Assembly: GCA_022835595.1 (NCBI GenBank)
Contig: BQUP01000002.1
Span: forward strand, 2,342,534 to 2,406,533
Length of the DNA stretch: 64,000 nt
Source of the DNA: Cystobasidium ongulense
Taxonomy: Eukaryota > Basidiomycota > Cystobasidiomycetes > Cystobasidiales > Cystobasidiaceae
Direction: 5' to 3'
A program made the translations under genes and the position numbers. The notes beneath the pieces are model-generated. The model did no database searches and was not told where the DNA came from. It worked only from the letters and a program-made list of their open reading frames with translations. Below are positions 38,480-51,151 of this stretch, in pieces. Position 1 is the first letter of the stretch; the number at the start of each line of letters is the position of its first letter.

Positions 38480-41400
38480 TCAACTGAGATGGAAGCCACT
38501 TCCGCCTTCGTCAATAGCTTTCATGATCTGGCTTTCCATAACTTCCTTGCTCGAATAGTCGGGACTGAAACAGAGCGGATTCATCAGTATGTAGCCCACT
38601 TGCAGCGAATGTGAGAATTACTTACAGTTTAACAAATGACACGCACGTCATGACAGAAGGCAGGACTGAATCTGGGGAAGCCCCATCTTCTGGCACTTTC
38701 CTTACGACTGTCAAAGGTGGATTCAATCCACCAAATCCGCCAATAGGCAGCCTACTGGCACCAGTCATGAAGGAAAGAGCTTTTCTTCTATGCGCAGGAT
38801 CGAGTTCCGACATGAAAGAGATAAAGTTGGTGATACTCGCTGAACCGAGTGTATAACCATGATCGGCCTTGATATGTTCGCTAATCGTAGTGAACGACCA
38901 ATCTTCTTCTGCATCACCGAATAGCTTGACAAGTTCATCTGGTGTAAACGTGTGCAGATGGCCAACTGGGAAGACAAGATTGAAGCCTTCTTTGAATTTG
39001 GCAACACCTGTCTTGGTACCCTTTGTCAAGGTCCATTCTATAACGAGATCCAAATACTCGGACAAGTTGTTCATGGTCACATGCATATCTTTTCCACCCT
39101 CCTTTAGTTCGATATCGTAGCCAGGTAGTGTAAAGTCCAGTGCGAGATCTTCCATCTTTGCATCGTCGATCGCCAGATGCTTGATCTGTTCTGCCTTTTC
39201 AGAGTCTGACATCGCAGCGTCGCCGCGAATCAATTCAGCGGCAACTAGGTATTTCTGCAGATGTTCGAGTGACTGAGCCAGTATGAAGTCGACCGCGCGA
39301 ACGCTGACTGTCGTTAAGGGAACCGATTGTCCGAGAATGAGCTTCATGAATAGCTTGTTGAATGGGAAGTCGATGATTCTTGAATCCATTTGTGCTTTAG
39401 CGACCAATGTGCCCAATGTCTTGAAAAGCAAGTCGTACTGTTCCGAAGCTTCACTAGACATTTTGGCGACATCCACAGGGGCTGGAAACAAGCCTTTTGA
39501 ATTTGAGACAAATTCTGAATCTGCTGGACTATCCCCTTCTCTCCAGATACCTAGCTTCTTGCGCCTGTATTCCTTCGAGACGAGGGAGTAGAACTCCAGA
39601 GTTGGGCCAAGCCCAGTTCCGACTTCATCAAAGTACTCAACTTCCAACAGGGATTTGCTAGCGCCATACAACTCAAATACTTTGAAGGCGCTCTCAAACA
39701 GCTTTTGCCTAGAGATGCGGACCTTCTGCCTTGTAATTCGACCTAGGAAACTGAGATTCTCGTCCCGCCGTGAGTTGGAATCTGGTCTCGTGGTTTGCAG
39801 CCATCTTTGCATCAATCGTGCGTAGCCGAACGATGTCGATTGTAGGAAGTTGTATCGAGTCTCGAAGGGGAAAAGGAATGGGAAGATTTGCGGTAGCTTC
39901 GTCGCCCAGTCTGGCAAACATTCCGACGCGACGATCATAGGCTCTTCTAACTGTCTGTTCAGCTTTGCGGTGAGCTTGTTGTTTACGAAGACGCTACCTG
40001 GAACGACTGAAGAATCGAGGTGATTGAGATCAACCTGCTTGTCGCGCACTTCTGCGGAATCTGAATTGACACGGTGCAAAACCCCAAGTAGGCGTAGAAT
40101 GTTCGCTTGTTTGGGGTCTTGTTCAAGGAAGCTTGGGAGGGCAGTTTCGAAAGACGGTGGTTCAGGTGTACCTTCAAGGTCTATCGACAAAACATGTAAG
40201 TCAAAGTAGCGGTGCGGCTGTAAAGAAGCCTTACCATGCGCCGGCGGTGGGCCAGGTACTTTCTTGAAAGTAACGCTATAGACATTGTGCCAAATACCTC
40301 TTGCACCTGCAGATGACTTATTGCGCACTTCTTGCTGGTAGCAGGCCCCGAAGATTGTAGTGGTAAGACTAACGGGTCGGTCGCCCATAAAGAATTCGAG
40401 ATGCCAGTCAGCAGGCGCAGTGCGCAATGCGGCAGCATACGACCGACCGGCCGCTGGTTGACCTGCAGTGGGACCGGCTAATTGTGATGCTGGCGTGCTC
40501 AAGCCGCTCCGTTGCCCGGTAGCACTTCGCGTTGAGATCGCTGATGTTGGTGGGGCAGCGCCTGCGGGTGATTTGGTAGGAATAGGTGTTTGTATACGAG
40601 TTCCATCTGGTGTGCTGGCATTTACGCGTGAACCGTCTGCTGCCATTTCGAAATTGACAGGCCGTTCCTCGTTCGTGGCTTGTGGCATATGTAGACCGTC
40701 TTCTAGGACATCGTCGTCATCTACAATGTCATCGTCCTCGCATGCTATCGCGGCATTGTCATCTTCATTATCACTAGGTATGCATCGCCGTCAGATTGGC
40801 TAAGCCTGGCACATAAGCTGCGGTACTCACGCTTCTCCGGACACTCCTGCAGTTGCCACAGCCTCGGTAGCATTTTGTTCGTTATCCAGATCATGCAGAT
40901 TCGATGTGCTCGCTCTTGCGCTAAGCCGCGTACTTCTGCGGCGGCCGCTATCTGTCGCGGAAGCCGCTGCTCCTGCTCCTTCGCGCAGACGGGAAGGTCC
41001 CGCGAGCGACGAGGGTGCACTGGCAGATAGAGCGTTGGCCAGATTTGGGACTGAAGCTTCGAATTCCGATGCTGGCATGCCAGTCGCAGCTGCAAATGCG
41101 GCCAATACACCCGAGAGTCTGCTAGACGCAGTTCCTGAGGTCGCTAATGGACTGCCTCGAGACCTTTCTTCTGCAGCTAAAGCACTCATCACCCGCGGCC
41201 GAAGATAGTCGTTCAAAGCTTGGAAGGTTGCGATTGCGTGTATAGACACAATCACATTTGCTAAGGACTTAGGCATATCGGCTTGATCGGCTGCAACTAA
41301 TCGGATCTTTAGCTGTCGAGCTAGCATAGTAGCTGGATTGTGTCGAGAGTCTAGAAAAAAATTCAATTTAGCTAGAAACCCCAACGACTCAGAAATCACG

Positions 41401-44400
41401 GATCAACCAACCTCCTCCGGATGGCAAAGCTGTAAGGACGTCGAACTCCTCCGTTTTAGCCAAAGCTTCTTGCAAACGCTTGACAAGCTGGCCTAGCGCC
41501 GAGTTTGTGTTATCGCTGCCCGATAGGAACGTGTCCATGATCAGTTGACGTCGCCTCTCATTCGACACTAACACATAGGAAAAGACAATTAGGGTCTATG
41601 AATAAAAGCAAAACGTATGCTGCACTCACAAGCGCTATCCTTGGCACTGGTCGCAAATTGCAGAAGTCCTCCGATAAGTCCACTCTCTTGGATCTCAAAG
41701 CTGGACATAATATTGCCAGATGTGAGCATCTCAGCCAGACTCGACAAGGCAGCTTTTGCCTTGTTCTCCGTTGCAGTAATGTCGCTTCCCTCTGACTCGG
41801 TTGAAATATCGCCAAGCTTCTTGACAAGGGCACGAAGCTTGTTTAGCTCGGCATCGGCTTTGAGCGACCCGTCCATGGCTGAGCTATCTTTGAGTATCCG
41901 CTTCAGATGTTGTGCACGTAGCGTAATAGAATCTTTTTGCAGGCCTTCTGCGATGACGTTGGCCTTGTTCATGGCTGCAACACCTCCCGCAGCTAGAGCA
42001 ATCCGCGTACCCAAATCTACCGCGTCTCCGCCGTCATCGGCTGGAGTGTGTGTTTCAAAAGCCGGAGTGGCGCTACCAGGAGTTGAAGCAACTGAAGAAT
42101 CTTTATTGGCGCCTTTGCCCTTCTTCGACTTTGCCTTTACGATGATATAAGGTTCAGCAGCCATCTTCTCGAGCTCGTGCAGAACGCCTTCTCTTCGGAA
42201 AAAGTATTGGTATGTGTCTGGTACTTTTGTCAGAAGAAGTTCGGTCATTTGGAGTGCATCGAGAACGAGGGCAGGCTGGTCTTTCGCTGAAAAGCATGAG
42301 GCTAGGAAGGAGGCCATGGGGACGATCTAGTAAGGACAATGGTAAGCGCATGTGTGCTGTAGGCATTCTAGAAGACTCACTGTGAGGATGTTGGGAAGGA
42401 ATGCCTTATCGCAATAGTACACGATCTTCAGCATAATCTGGAAAGTCTTCGATCGAACTTGAACACCGATGCTTGCCACATAGACGTCCAGCAATATGGG
42501 TAGCAAGGTCGAGAAGAACCTGCTAAGGTGTTTGCGACGAGGTTCAAAATCTGGCGAAGCTGGAGGGTGGAATAATTCTACTCTTCGTTCTTGGGTACCT
42601 TCTTTGTTCTTAAGCATAGTAGACAATGATGAACTGCCTGGTCCAGTCGCGCTCCGTAGACTAACATCCCAACCGGAGGTTGTTGGCATAGAGCTGCTAA
42701 GGCTACTGAGACCATCTTCAAGGGCAGGCGTTGATTCTTCGAGCTTGACCGCGACACTGCTATCACGGTTAGTGTTAGGTGTCGAACGCCCGCTCCTGGT
42801 TGCGCGCTGTGCCAGGCGAGAAGACGATTCAGCGGGAGCTGAAGTAGATAACATTGATGTGTCAGGAGTTGCTGTTTCCTCCTTTTTGACTTTCGAGGAC
42901 TTTGACGACCGATGCATGTGTGCTTTGGGATCGAAAATTCCATCTTTTGGTAAAGCTGGCAGTAACTCGTTGATGAGGGACAAGGTCTCCTGGACCACCT
43001 CCTTCGATCGATGGACGAGGTTGTTCAGAACTAGCATATCATCGGCTTCGAGGTGCTTCTTGACGCCCTCTAGACCTTCTTCTTCGGATGGGGGAGATAT
43101 GCCGGTAAGCAGATTGTATAGAGTGGCAACGATGTCCGACTCAACCAGAGCAATGGCAATCTCGGGACTGGACTTTGCGGCAGTTGATAGAAGTTTAAGA
43201 ATCTTGGGGTGTGTAGAAGGGTCGACAGCTGCCACTGTAGGATTCTGTCCGGGAACAAGCAAAGCCGCTACAGCAGTGAGCAAGTCGCTCGTTAAGAGTA
43301 CCTCGAGCTTATCAGGATGATGTCGGAAGGATTCGACGATGCCTGTGATAGCTAGGCAAGCTTGTTCTACTAGTCTGGAATCTGAATAGGACAAGGTGTT
43401 TTTGAGAATAGGGATGATCTCCTTGACATAGTCAAAGCTCTCGATAGACAGACGGTTACAGCATCTTGCTGCCGCAGTAACTGCGGTACGCTGAACATGG
43501 ATCGAAAAGAAATCGAGATAGGTGAGAAGAGCGGCGAGACCGCCTTCTCGAACGATAGCGGCAGGCATCTCTTCCGACAATTTTTCGAGTGTCTGCACCA
43601 ATTCAGGGTTAGATTACGAACTACCACCTCGCAGAGTTCAAGTGCATCAAGCTTACGGAAATTGTTTGCTCAGCTAGATCGATGACAGTGATGCTGACCA
43701 ATTTCTCGCACAGAACAGGCACTGCTCCATTGGCCACGATATTACCAGCAGCAGCGGGCATGGCTTCTATGAGATTGGCCAGGCACCTGCAAGCCAAAAG
43801 TTGCATTTCCTCTTCAGATGCGCCATCGCCTCCCGGTCCAGCAGCATCTGCCGCGGCAGCGATAGCTTCGGCCATAGCGTACTCGTCATCTTCGTCTAGT
43901 CCCTGCAAGTCGAGTGCAGCGGCATGCGCTGAACCTCGCAGGCATATAACCAGCTCTTTGACAAAGGCATCGACACTGAAATAACCAGCGAGGGTATCTT
44001 CGGTTGACATTGAGAGGATTTCGGACAGCTCTTGCAGAGCGACCATCTTGACAGACGAATCTTTGCTGCGTAGATTTTGAAGCAAACCGCGAAGTCGACC
44101 AGACATGTTGCCCATGAATCCAGAGGGATATCCGCGTAGTGACGCAGCGAAAGAGCCAAAGTCGTCGTCTGCGGCCGCAGCTGCTGCAAGAGCAGCGCGA
44201 GCAGCTGCTGACATTGACGAACTAGCGCCACCTCCCCAACCATCACTGCTGGAAGGTGCACCGGAGGCACCGGTAGCACTCCCAAGTTGAGAAGATCGGC
44301 CCTGAGTTCCACCTAGAGCGGCGGCGCCGTGAGTGTGAGATGCAATTGGGTTTCCGTCGGCATCGAAGGTCAAGGGAGCCTCAAAGTCATCATCCAACAT

Positions 44401-45715
44401 GTCACCGTCTCCGTGTATATCTTCATCATCTTCGTCTATATCGTCTCCATCATCCTCATCTTCATCGTAGTGATGGTCGCCAGCAGACAGTGTATTGAGA
44501 TGTGATGTTTCGTCTTCATCGTCGCGGTGCAAGTCCATCGAAGCGCCACCGATGAGCTGCAAGCTGTCATCGTGCTCGTCGTCGTCGTCGTCGTCGTCCT
44601 CATCGTCCTCGTCGTTGGAATCATCTTCGTCCATATCTGCGTCCTGCTGCATAGCCAATTCTTCTTGCGCATCAATGATTCCCTGCAGAGCTTCCTCGTC
44701 TAAATCCTCGTCGCGCTGTTGACGAGACGATTGACTGTCTGTAGCGTTTGAGGAGTTTGTTGAAGACTGAGTATTGGCATGAGCAGCTCTCCCTGAATTG
44801 TTCGCAGCATTCGCTGCAGCAATAGCGGCATTAGCAGCAGCTTTTGCGCGTAAAGAGGTGTTGCCGGATCTCGAAGTGGGTGCGCTACTGCCGGATGCAG
44901 CAGCTCCTCTACCTCTCCTAGGCATACCGGAGCTGTTCGAGTTACTAATTTTTGATGGAGTGCTCGTATTCGGTGGGGTCTCGAATTGATTAGCAGGGTT
45001 CAGTTTCGAGGTCGAGGTCGAGGCGGACCCTCTCGGTCGGAGGTTGTAGCTTTGCGAGGGAGTTTCAGGTAGACTTGCGGAAGACTGGCTTGAACGTCTT
45101 CGTTTAGTCGCTCGTTCAGGCGTATCTGATGCCTTGGATGTTTGCCCTTGTGAGTGCTGACCGTCAGACGTGCGTGGCGGCGAGACCGCTTTGCGCTTGC
45201 CGAGAGACTTTGCGGAGGGTTCGCTGGGTGTGTCAGCTTCGTCGGCAGATGCGGATGTGCTTGTTCCAGCAGAGAGAGCGATGTCGTTGAATCTCTGCTT
45301 GCTCTGTCTGTGATATGCGTAGATCAAAGCACAATGTCAGCGTAGGTGGGATCAATTGACGATTCGAAAGCATCGCAACGCACCTTTGGCGAGTCTTGAC
45401 GTTTCTGGGAGAAGCTTCTACAGCCGGAGTATTGGCTTCCTCGGCGCTTGACAGACTATTACGTGCACCAGCTCTGCTGCTTCGTCGTGGGTGCTGTTCT
45501 GACTGCTCCTTCTCTTGCTGCAAGCGGCTGTTTGAGGTGGTGCTGCTGCTGGACCCAGGTATGGTTGCGACGCCAACGGAGATAGCTGCTCCGGGACCGC
45601 TGCTGGCTCTGGATCTGCGAGTCTGTCGTGTCACCGCGGTGCTTGGTGTGCCAGTAGTGTTGGCTGACGCTTCTTCTGCTGCTCGGATGACGGCGCTGTC
45701 GTCCTGGCTGGCCAT
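38480..45715 (-). CDS. UFD4: HECT-type ubiquitin ligase UFD4/TRIP12
   Basis: E3 ligase of the ubiquitin-fusion-degradation and N-degron pathways. Eight exons on the minus strand: 38480..38564, 38626..40773, 40831..41350, 41412..41567, 41630..42326, 42381..43592, 43657..45307, 45384..45715; 2266 aa. A Ser/Thr-rich, acidic N-terminal third includes a poly-Asp/Glu stretch. An armadillo region follows (LLQNLRSKDSSVKMVALQEL, CRCLANLIEAMPAAAGNIV, ARCCNRLSIESF, LAITGIVESFRHHPDKLE), then NPATMLARQLKIRLVA, and the C-terminal HECT domain with LLEVEYFDEVGTGLGPTLEF, LPIGGFGGLNPPLTVV and the catalytic Cys (about residue 2233) in LPSVMTCVSFVKLPDYSS. It ends GFHLS, as the family does. A 54-nt frame-neutral segment at 40181-40234 has good splice signals; removing it gives 2248 aa. 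Confidence 0.93.
44575..44640 (-). repeat. Acidic triplet tract (Asp/Glu codons) in UFD4
   Basis: GTC/ATC-type triplets on the plus strand, read on the minus strand as a run of Asp with some Glu (EDDEDDDDDDDEHDD). Coding low complexity, not an independent element. A further acidic run lies at about 44400-44470. Confidence 0.8.
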
Positions 45716-46151
45716 GTACAGAGCTCAGATGGTCAACTGATATGCGCCATTCATTGAGGTCGGGGCACGACGACTTGGCTGCAGAGAGTGTGGATAGATG
45801 TGGTGTTGCTGGTGAGATAGAATGGGCTGGGATCTTGCTGGCTGTCGTTGGCCGTCGAAGGTTGGTGATGTGGATGCAAGCAGGATGGACGACATCTATC
45901 GAGGACCGCAAAGGGAAGGCTGCAGTGGCGACCAGGCTGAAGTTGAAAGCAAGGCTTAAGCACAGATTCGTGCTCTCTATATTGTTACTCCCACTTTTCG
46001 CTTTAGATTCTACTACATTCAAGACTTACGACAAGCAGATAAGCTCGACACACAACGCCACAACACATAAATGCTGAAAACGGCACTCAACTTCACGTGT
46101 ATCATCTAGAGTCATAATTTCAAGACCTATAGAAGGCACACATACAGCAAT
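45716..46151. other. Intergenic, UFD4 promoter and F-BAR gene 3' flank
   Basis: 436 bp between two minus-strand genes. No gene or clear motif. Confidence 0.5.
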
Positions 46152-49100
46152 CTAGTCCAAGAAAGCAGTGAAATTGCTAGGGAAGAGGTTGCCACCGGAC
46201 CGACGAGCTCTATCAGGATCAAGCAGTTCTCCCTTCCACCATCCGTCATCATCCGTTTCTGTAATATAAAATGTCGTCAGGAACAGCATCCCATATTGCT
46301 ATAACTTAAATGCGCGTTCATCCCACTCACCGTAGACTCCTATCACATCATCCTTTTGGAAACTGAACTCTTCCGCTGACGCAGCGTCATACTTGTAAAT
46401 CGCTTTGACATAAAACAATATAGGCTGTCCTGTTTCGGTATACTGTCCCGTAGGAGGCATATGATGAGTAGGAGGTGCTTGCAAAGGTTGCTGCGTATTG
46501 TTCGCAGGCTGTTGTTGCTGTGCAGTAGGCGGCGGCTGATGATACTGTTGAGCAGGTGTAGGTTGAGAGTAGCCATACGATGGCTGCTGCTGTACTGATG
46601 GTGGTGGAGGTTGGGACTGTGAGTAGCCTGGCTGTTGCGGTGCTCCCTGCTGTGTGTACTGTGAAGGGTTTCCACGGTAGCTCTGCGAAGTCGCCATTTG
46701 CTGTGGGCCTGGCGAGACCGCCTGCTGCTGCGGGGCATAACCAACACTTTGCGATCTGTTGATATTTTGACTCAACGGGCGCTGTTGCAGTTGGCCAGCA
46801 GCCACCGCTGGCGAAGGTGCGTAAGGAGACTGGGGAGCCCGCTGAGACTGAGGCTGCTGCTGATATCCACCATATCCTGGTACCGGTGCAGGCGGAGCTG
46901 GAGAAGCACGACCCGCAGCTGGAGAATAGCCATAAGATGGGCTCATAGGCTGAGTCGGGTGCATAGAAGGCTGTGAAGGCGAAGCGACCATATTCTGCCG
47001 GTTCTGCGCTTGCTGGTAGATGGATGCACCTCGACGGTACCCAGCGGATTGCTGGCTAGGTGGTAAATTCGCCTGAGGGTGACCTCCGTAAGGAGAAGTT
47101 GGACCACCTTGTGAAGGAGGTCTAGGCGAGACTGTCTGCTGGCGCTGTTGCTGATAGCGTTCGGCCATGTGATCTGTCGTTACCGATCCACGGGCATCCA
47201 GATTGATGCCAAGAGGTGTTGTTGGCCTACCTTGCTGTTGTTGCCCAGGCGCAACACCAGGACCACTAAGTGAGCCTGAGTGCCCGTGACCATGACCAGT
47301 TGGAGGAGGAGGCTGCGACATTCGTTGAGGATCATATGCAGATGATGGACGCTGCTGAGGCTGACCATAGCCTGCAGGTTGTTGCTGATGCTGTGCATAT
47401 CCAGGCTGAGGAGCAGGACTTGGCGATCTCATACCTTGCTGATACTGCTGATGCGCCTGGCCAACGTATCCCGGCGCCGGACTTGTTCGACCAGTCTGCG
47501 ATCCTACGCCAGCATAACCCCCTTGTACACCTGGTGGAGACATCAAGCCAGCACCCGGACTAGCCGGGCGACTTTGACTAGCGTGCGGCTTTGGGATCGA
47601 GATGGATTGCCGCCTCTCACCAGGGAAAGACTGTCCATAATTAGAGACTGCTGAGGCGGCATCTGGACCGGCGTGCGGTTGTGACGGCGGTCTCATCATA
47701 GCTGCTGCTGGACTTGGAGCACGAGCTATATCATGCGGTGGGCCAGCTTGCACAGGGGGTTGAGGAGAAACAGGCCTTGAGCGTACTTGCTGGGCATACA
47801 TCGGTCCAGGTTGCGATTGAGACGGTGTCATTGAGACCGGGCGGGAATACGAGTGCATATTTGGATTCGACCGAGCGTTTGCAGCAGAAGCGTAGGGTGA
47901 GTGACTTCGAGGCAGAGGTTGACCAGCTTGCGGTTGTTGGCCGTAAGGCGAGTGACTACGAGGAGGCTGCCCTTGGTTTACACGAGCCATGCCAGGTAGA
48001 CCTACCGCTCCTGGTCCTAGACCACCAGGTACGCCAGGCGAAGTCGGTGGAAGTACATCTACAGCACTGCTTGGATTTCTCAATTTCGCCAAAGCTGCTA
48101 GCAAAGGATCCTCTTCCTTCTTTTCCTTGCCGGCAGATGGTGCAATAGGGCCCGAGGCCGCTGTTGATGGAGGTGGAAGCACGCCAGACGTGGACTGTTT
48201 TAGAGCTTGCTCGGCTTCAGAGCCAGGTGCGGGAGGTTCGTACGGCTTTGCAGCTCTAGGTGAGGCGGATGCGTAGGGGTAATGAGGAGAAGCGCCGGGT
48301 CTATCCCCGCTAGCCTTGAATGCTCCCGCTGATATACGTTTCTGAGAAGCTTGATATTGTAGCTTCTCGGCAGTGGTAAGATCTCCTGACTTGTCTTCCG
48401 GAGGCCCAGCTCTCGAAGATGGTCGACTTCGGGCTGCTGTCGAGGCCGAGGAAGCAGCAGGGGGAACAGGCGGTTGAAAATCGGCTTTTGAAGGCAGAGT
48501 TGGCTCCACATCGCGTTTCGTTGGCGAAGCAAGGGCAGCTGGAATGGACGATAGCGACGCTTGAGGCGTGACGTCCTGCGCGGATGGCATGACCCCTGTT
48601 CTTTGTGGCGTCTGGTCTGTGTGCGCTCCGGATTGAGCTGGAGTAAGAGTTGCAGCTGAACTAGCTTGTGTTGGTGTTGGTGCTGGAGTTCCAGCTACAC
48701 TACGTCTTTGCTGACCTTGCTGAGGATAAATCAAACCTTGCAGTCTTTCCAAGCTGTCGAACGCTGCTATCTCAATCTTCGCGGAAGATCTTGTGAAACT
48801 GGCTGGATGAGACGCTGGTGTAGCTTCCCCTTTATCACCGTCGGAGAAATCTACGAAATAAGGTGAATCTGAACGAGATGCCGAAATGAGACGTCAGCGA
48901 GCTAATGACGGATTCACTTTAGACGGAAGTATCTAACCTGTGATGAAGCCTGCTCCACCATCTCTCTGCACGTATGTCTGAATCTCTCGCCCAACATCGC
49001 ACAACTCGATTGTTTGTCGCACATTCTCACACGACTAGAAGGGAGAAGTCAGGGCTGGGCATTGACATGCTGCATTTATTTTCGCTCACTTCGTCGTCTT

Positions 49101-50443
49101 TCACGCAAAGCAAGCTCAGAGCGTTCACGTAGCTCCATAGCGCGTTCCTAGTGAAGTCTATACGCTCTTCTTCCAGATCTTGACATAGCTGGATTGACCC
49201 TTGTTAGTACACGCGGACGCTTGATAGTCTGCAATTACTCACATCGCACCAGGCTTTCCAATCACTGACCCATTTAGTGTTGGTGTCATTGAGAGCCTTC
49301 AAGTAATTCTTGTACTCCGACTCATTGATCTGTACAGTCTGTTGCACCTTGTCGAGTTTAGCTGTCACTTTATCCATGTCTCTGCCTTGCGTTAGACTTA
49401 AGCGAGCTGAAAAGCTGTTGATGAGGATGCAGTCGCTTTTATATTTTTCCAGTGCCTGTGCACGCCGGGAATACCGTCAGTAACATGTAAGGATCCAGAT
49501 ACTGATGCGCAACGCCACCTTCTGTACAGCAATCTCTTGCGCCTGTTTGTTCTTCCAGCTCTTCTCGATAAGGTATTGCATCTAAGATTATGTAGGTGTG
49601 AGCTTTGCAGTCTCGAATGCAGCCACCACATAGTCCTCACATTCTTTCGTCTGCTGTCTCTGTTGCTCTCGAACTCCTTGATGCGTGCTTCCAAGGAGAT
49701 GCGTATTACACTGTAGTACCGGGTAGGTTCAATGTGATATAAAGCATGGTAGACTCAGTATTGCAACTGCAGAGGCAGCGGGGATAGCTTTGCAATTGTG
49801 AAGCTTGTGCCTACCTCGCGAGCTCGTTGTGACATCGTCCTGTCTGATCAAGCTCATACTGGAGCCGCTTGAGTACTGCGGCAAAGTCGCTGACGAGCGG
49901 AGAATAGCATTTGAGCACGCGTGATGAGTGAGAAAGCATACAAGAGCATCTCACCCGGTCTCGTCGCGTCCTAGAGGCTGTCTTGCCAGCTTCGCAAGCC
50001 TGCGTGCGTAGTCCTCTTCTATCGCCGCTCTGCAGGATCGCGTAGCAGTATGAGATACAAAAGTGTTAGACGAAGCGTAGATATAGCCAGTCGAGCGTGC
50101 AGTCAACTTGCCTCTCTTTGAAGAATGCCTTGAAGTCGTCGACCATCTTGCCTGAAGCCTTCATCTTGCTCATCAATGCATCATACGCTGCATCCTGTCC
50201 AGACCCTCCATTCTCTGTCCGCTCGCCGTGGCTCCAGAAGTTGTTGCAGAAATCCATCGTGGGGTCGGTGTTCCCGCTGGCGACGTTGACATTGCTGCTG
50301 CTGCTGCCGCCGCGGCCATTCGCCTCTGCCGGATCCGCCTCGCTGCTTGCTGCTCTGCTCCTCGACCGCGACTGCGAGCGTGACCGTCTGCCTTGCGAGT
50401 TCGACGACGTTGGCCGCGAGCTGCCGCCCATGAGCGAGACCAT
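46152..50443 (-). CDS. F-BAR/SH3 cytokinesis protein (HOF1/CDC15-type)
   Basis: Membrane-curving scaffold of the contractile ring and septum, linking the plasma membrane to formins and other ring proteins. Ten exons on the minus strand: 46152..46258, 46331..48868, 48938..49034, 49090..49188, 49243..49455, 49519..49581, 49641..49710, 49815..49889, 49955..50029, 50112..50443; 1222 aa. After an Arg/Ser-rich head, the F-BAR domain runs from about residue 65 to 335: FCNNFWSHGERTENGG, IEEDYARRLAKLARQPLG, ALEKYKSDCILINS, WVSDWKAWCDLCQDLEEERI, LWSYVNALSLLCVKDDE. About 780 residues of Pro/Gln/Ser-rich linker follow. The C-terminal SH3 domain (about 1155-1222) shows AIYKYDAASAEEFSFQKDDVI, DGWWKGEL and NLFPSNF. 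Intron 1 has a GC donor (see findings). Confidence 0.92.
50034..50111 (-). other. GC-AG intron in the F-BAR gene (spans 50030-50111)
   Basis: The minus-strand donor reads AG|GCAAGT at 50112/50111 and the acceptor CTGCAG ends at 50030. Only this junction joins FKAFFKER to AAIEEDYARR in phase. A GT donor in the same place does not exist. Confidence 0.75.
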
Positions 50444-51151
50444 CGCGTGTCTCTCTCTCCTCTCTGGGGACGATGCTCTCCTACTCCAATGCAGCTCTCT
50501 CTCTCGCGCGCGTGTTGCCTGTGTGGAAAACAGGTGACAGCGCAGTCGTCAACAACGACGACGATGCTTGTTTGCAGCAGGTGGCGTGCATTGTCGAAGT
50601 TCGAAACACACAACAGCTTCACAATGGGCGTCTAGATTGCTCCAGCATTCTGCAAGGTACGGTAACATTACACACTGCTTCTGCTGTCAGAAGAAAGCTG
50701 GGTACGCAATTGCTGCCGAAAGAGCCTGACCCGCTTTTGCGGCGGGCTAGATGCGAAACTGACGTATATAAAGAAGCTGTGGAAGGAGTATAGCATTAGC
50801 TTAAAGAATAGAGCAGACCAACTTACTAAAATGCCTGTATTATACCACAAGGCAGCATCTCGCCCTGTGAGGGCTCAAGGGGACTCCCGGCGCCCTTGGC
50901 CAAGCATAAAGTTAGATGGAAAAAGATGATAATCGCATGTTGTAAACTATACTACGCCTCTATCACCGAGGTACGCTTGACTTCCTGTCTCTGTTGAACC
51001 CCGCGCACGTCTTCTACCGCTGCAGCCATTGAACGCACAATGCATGCCTGCTATTGAAATGCCATGACCATGGTGATGGGCTTTTTGGAAACCTTCTTTA
51101 ATGTTTCTTCCCTTTGACATCAAACTAAGCAGGTCGTATATTTCTAGATTC
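50444..51151. other. Intergenic, F-BAR gene promoter
   Basis: 708 bp. A TATATAAAG sequence lies at about 50764-50772 on the plus strand, but no plus-strand gene follows it. A G/C-rich stretch at about 50870-50915 can fold locally. No gene supported. Confidence 0.4.

Noticed and set aside
44571-44640. Triplet repeat as an independent microsatellite
   Set aside because: It codes for the Asp/Glu run in UFD4 and is interrupted; treated as coding low complexity.
46299-48752. Stand-alone 817-aa Pro/Gln-rich protein
   Set aside because: It is the long ninth exon of the F-BAR/SH3 gene; the SH3 domain continues across the next intron.
50860-50920. G/C-rich fold as a small structural RNA
   Set aside because: No recognisable tRNA, snoRNA or snRNA boxes, and no clear promoter or terminator around it.
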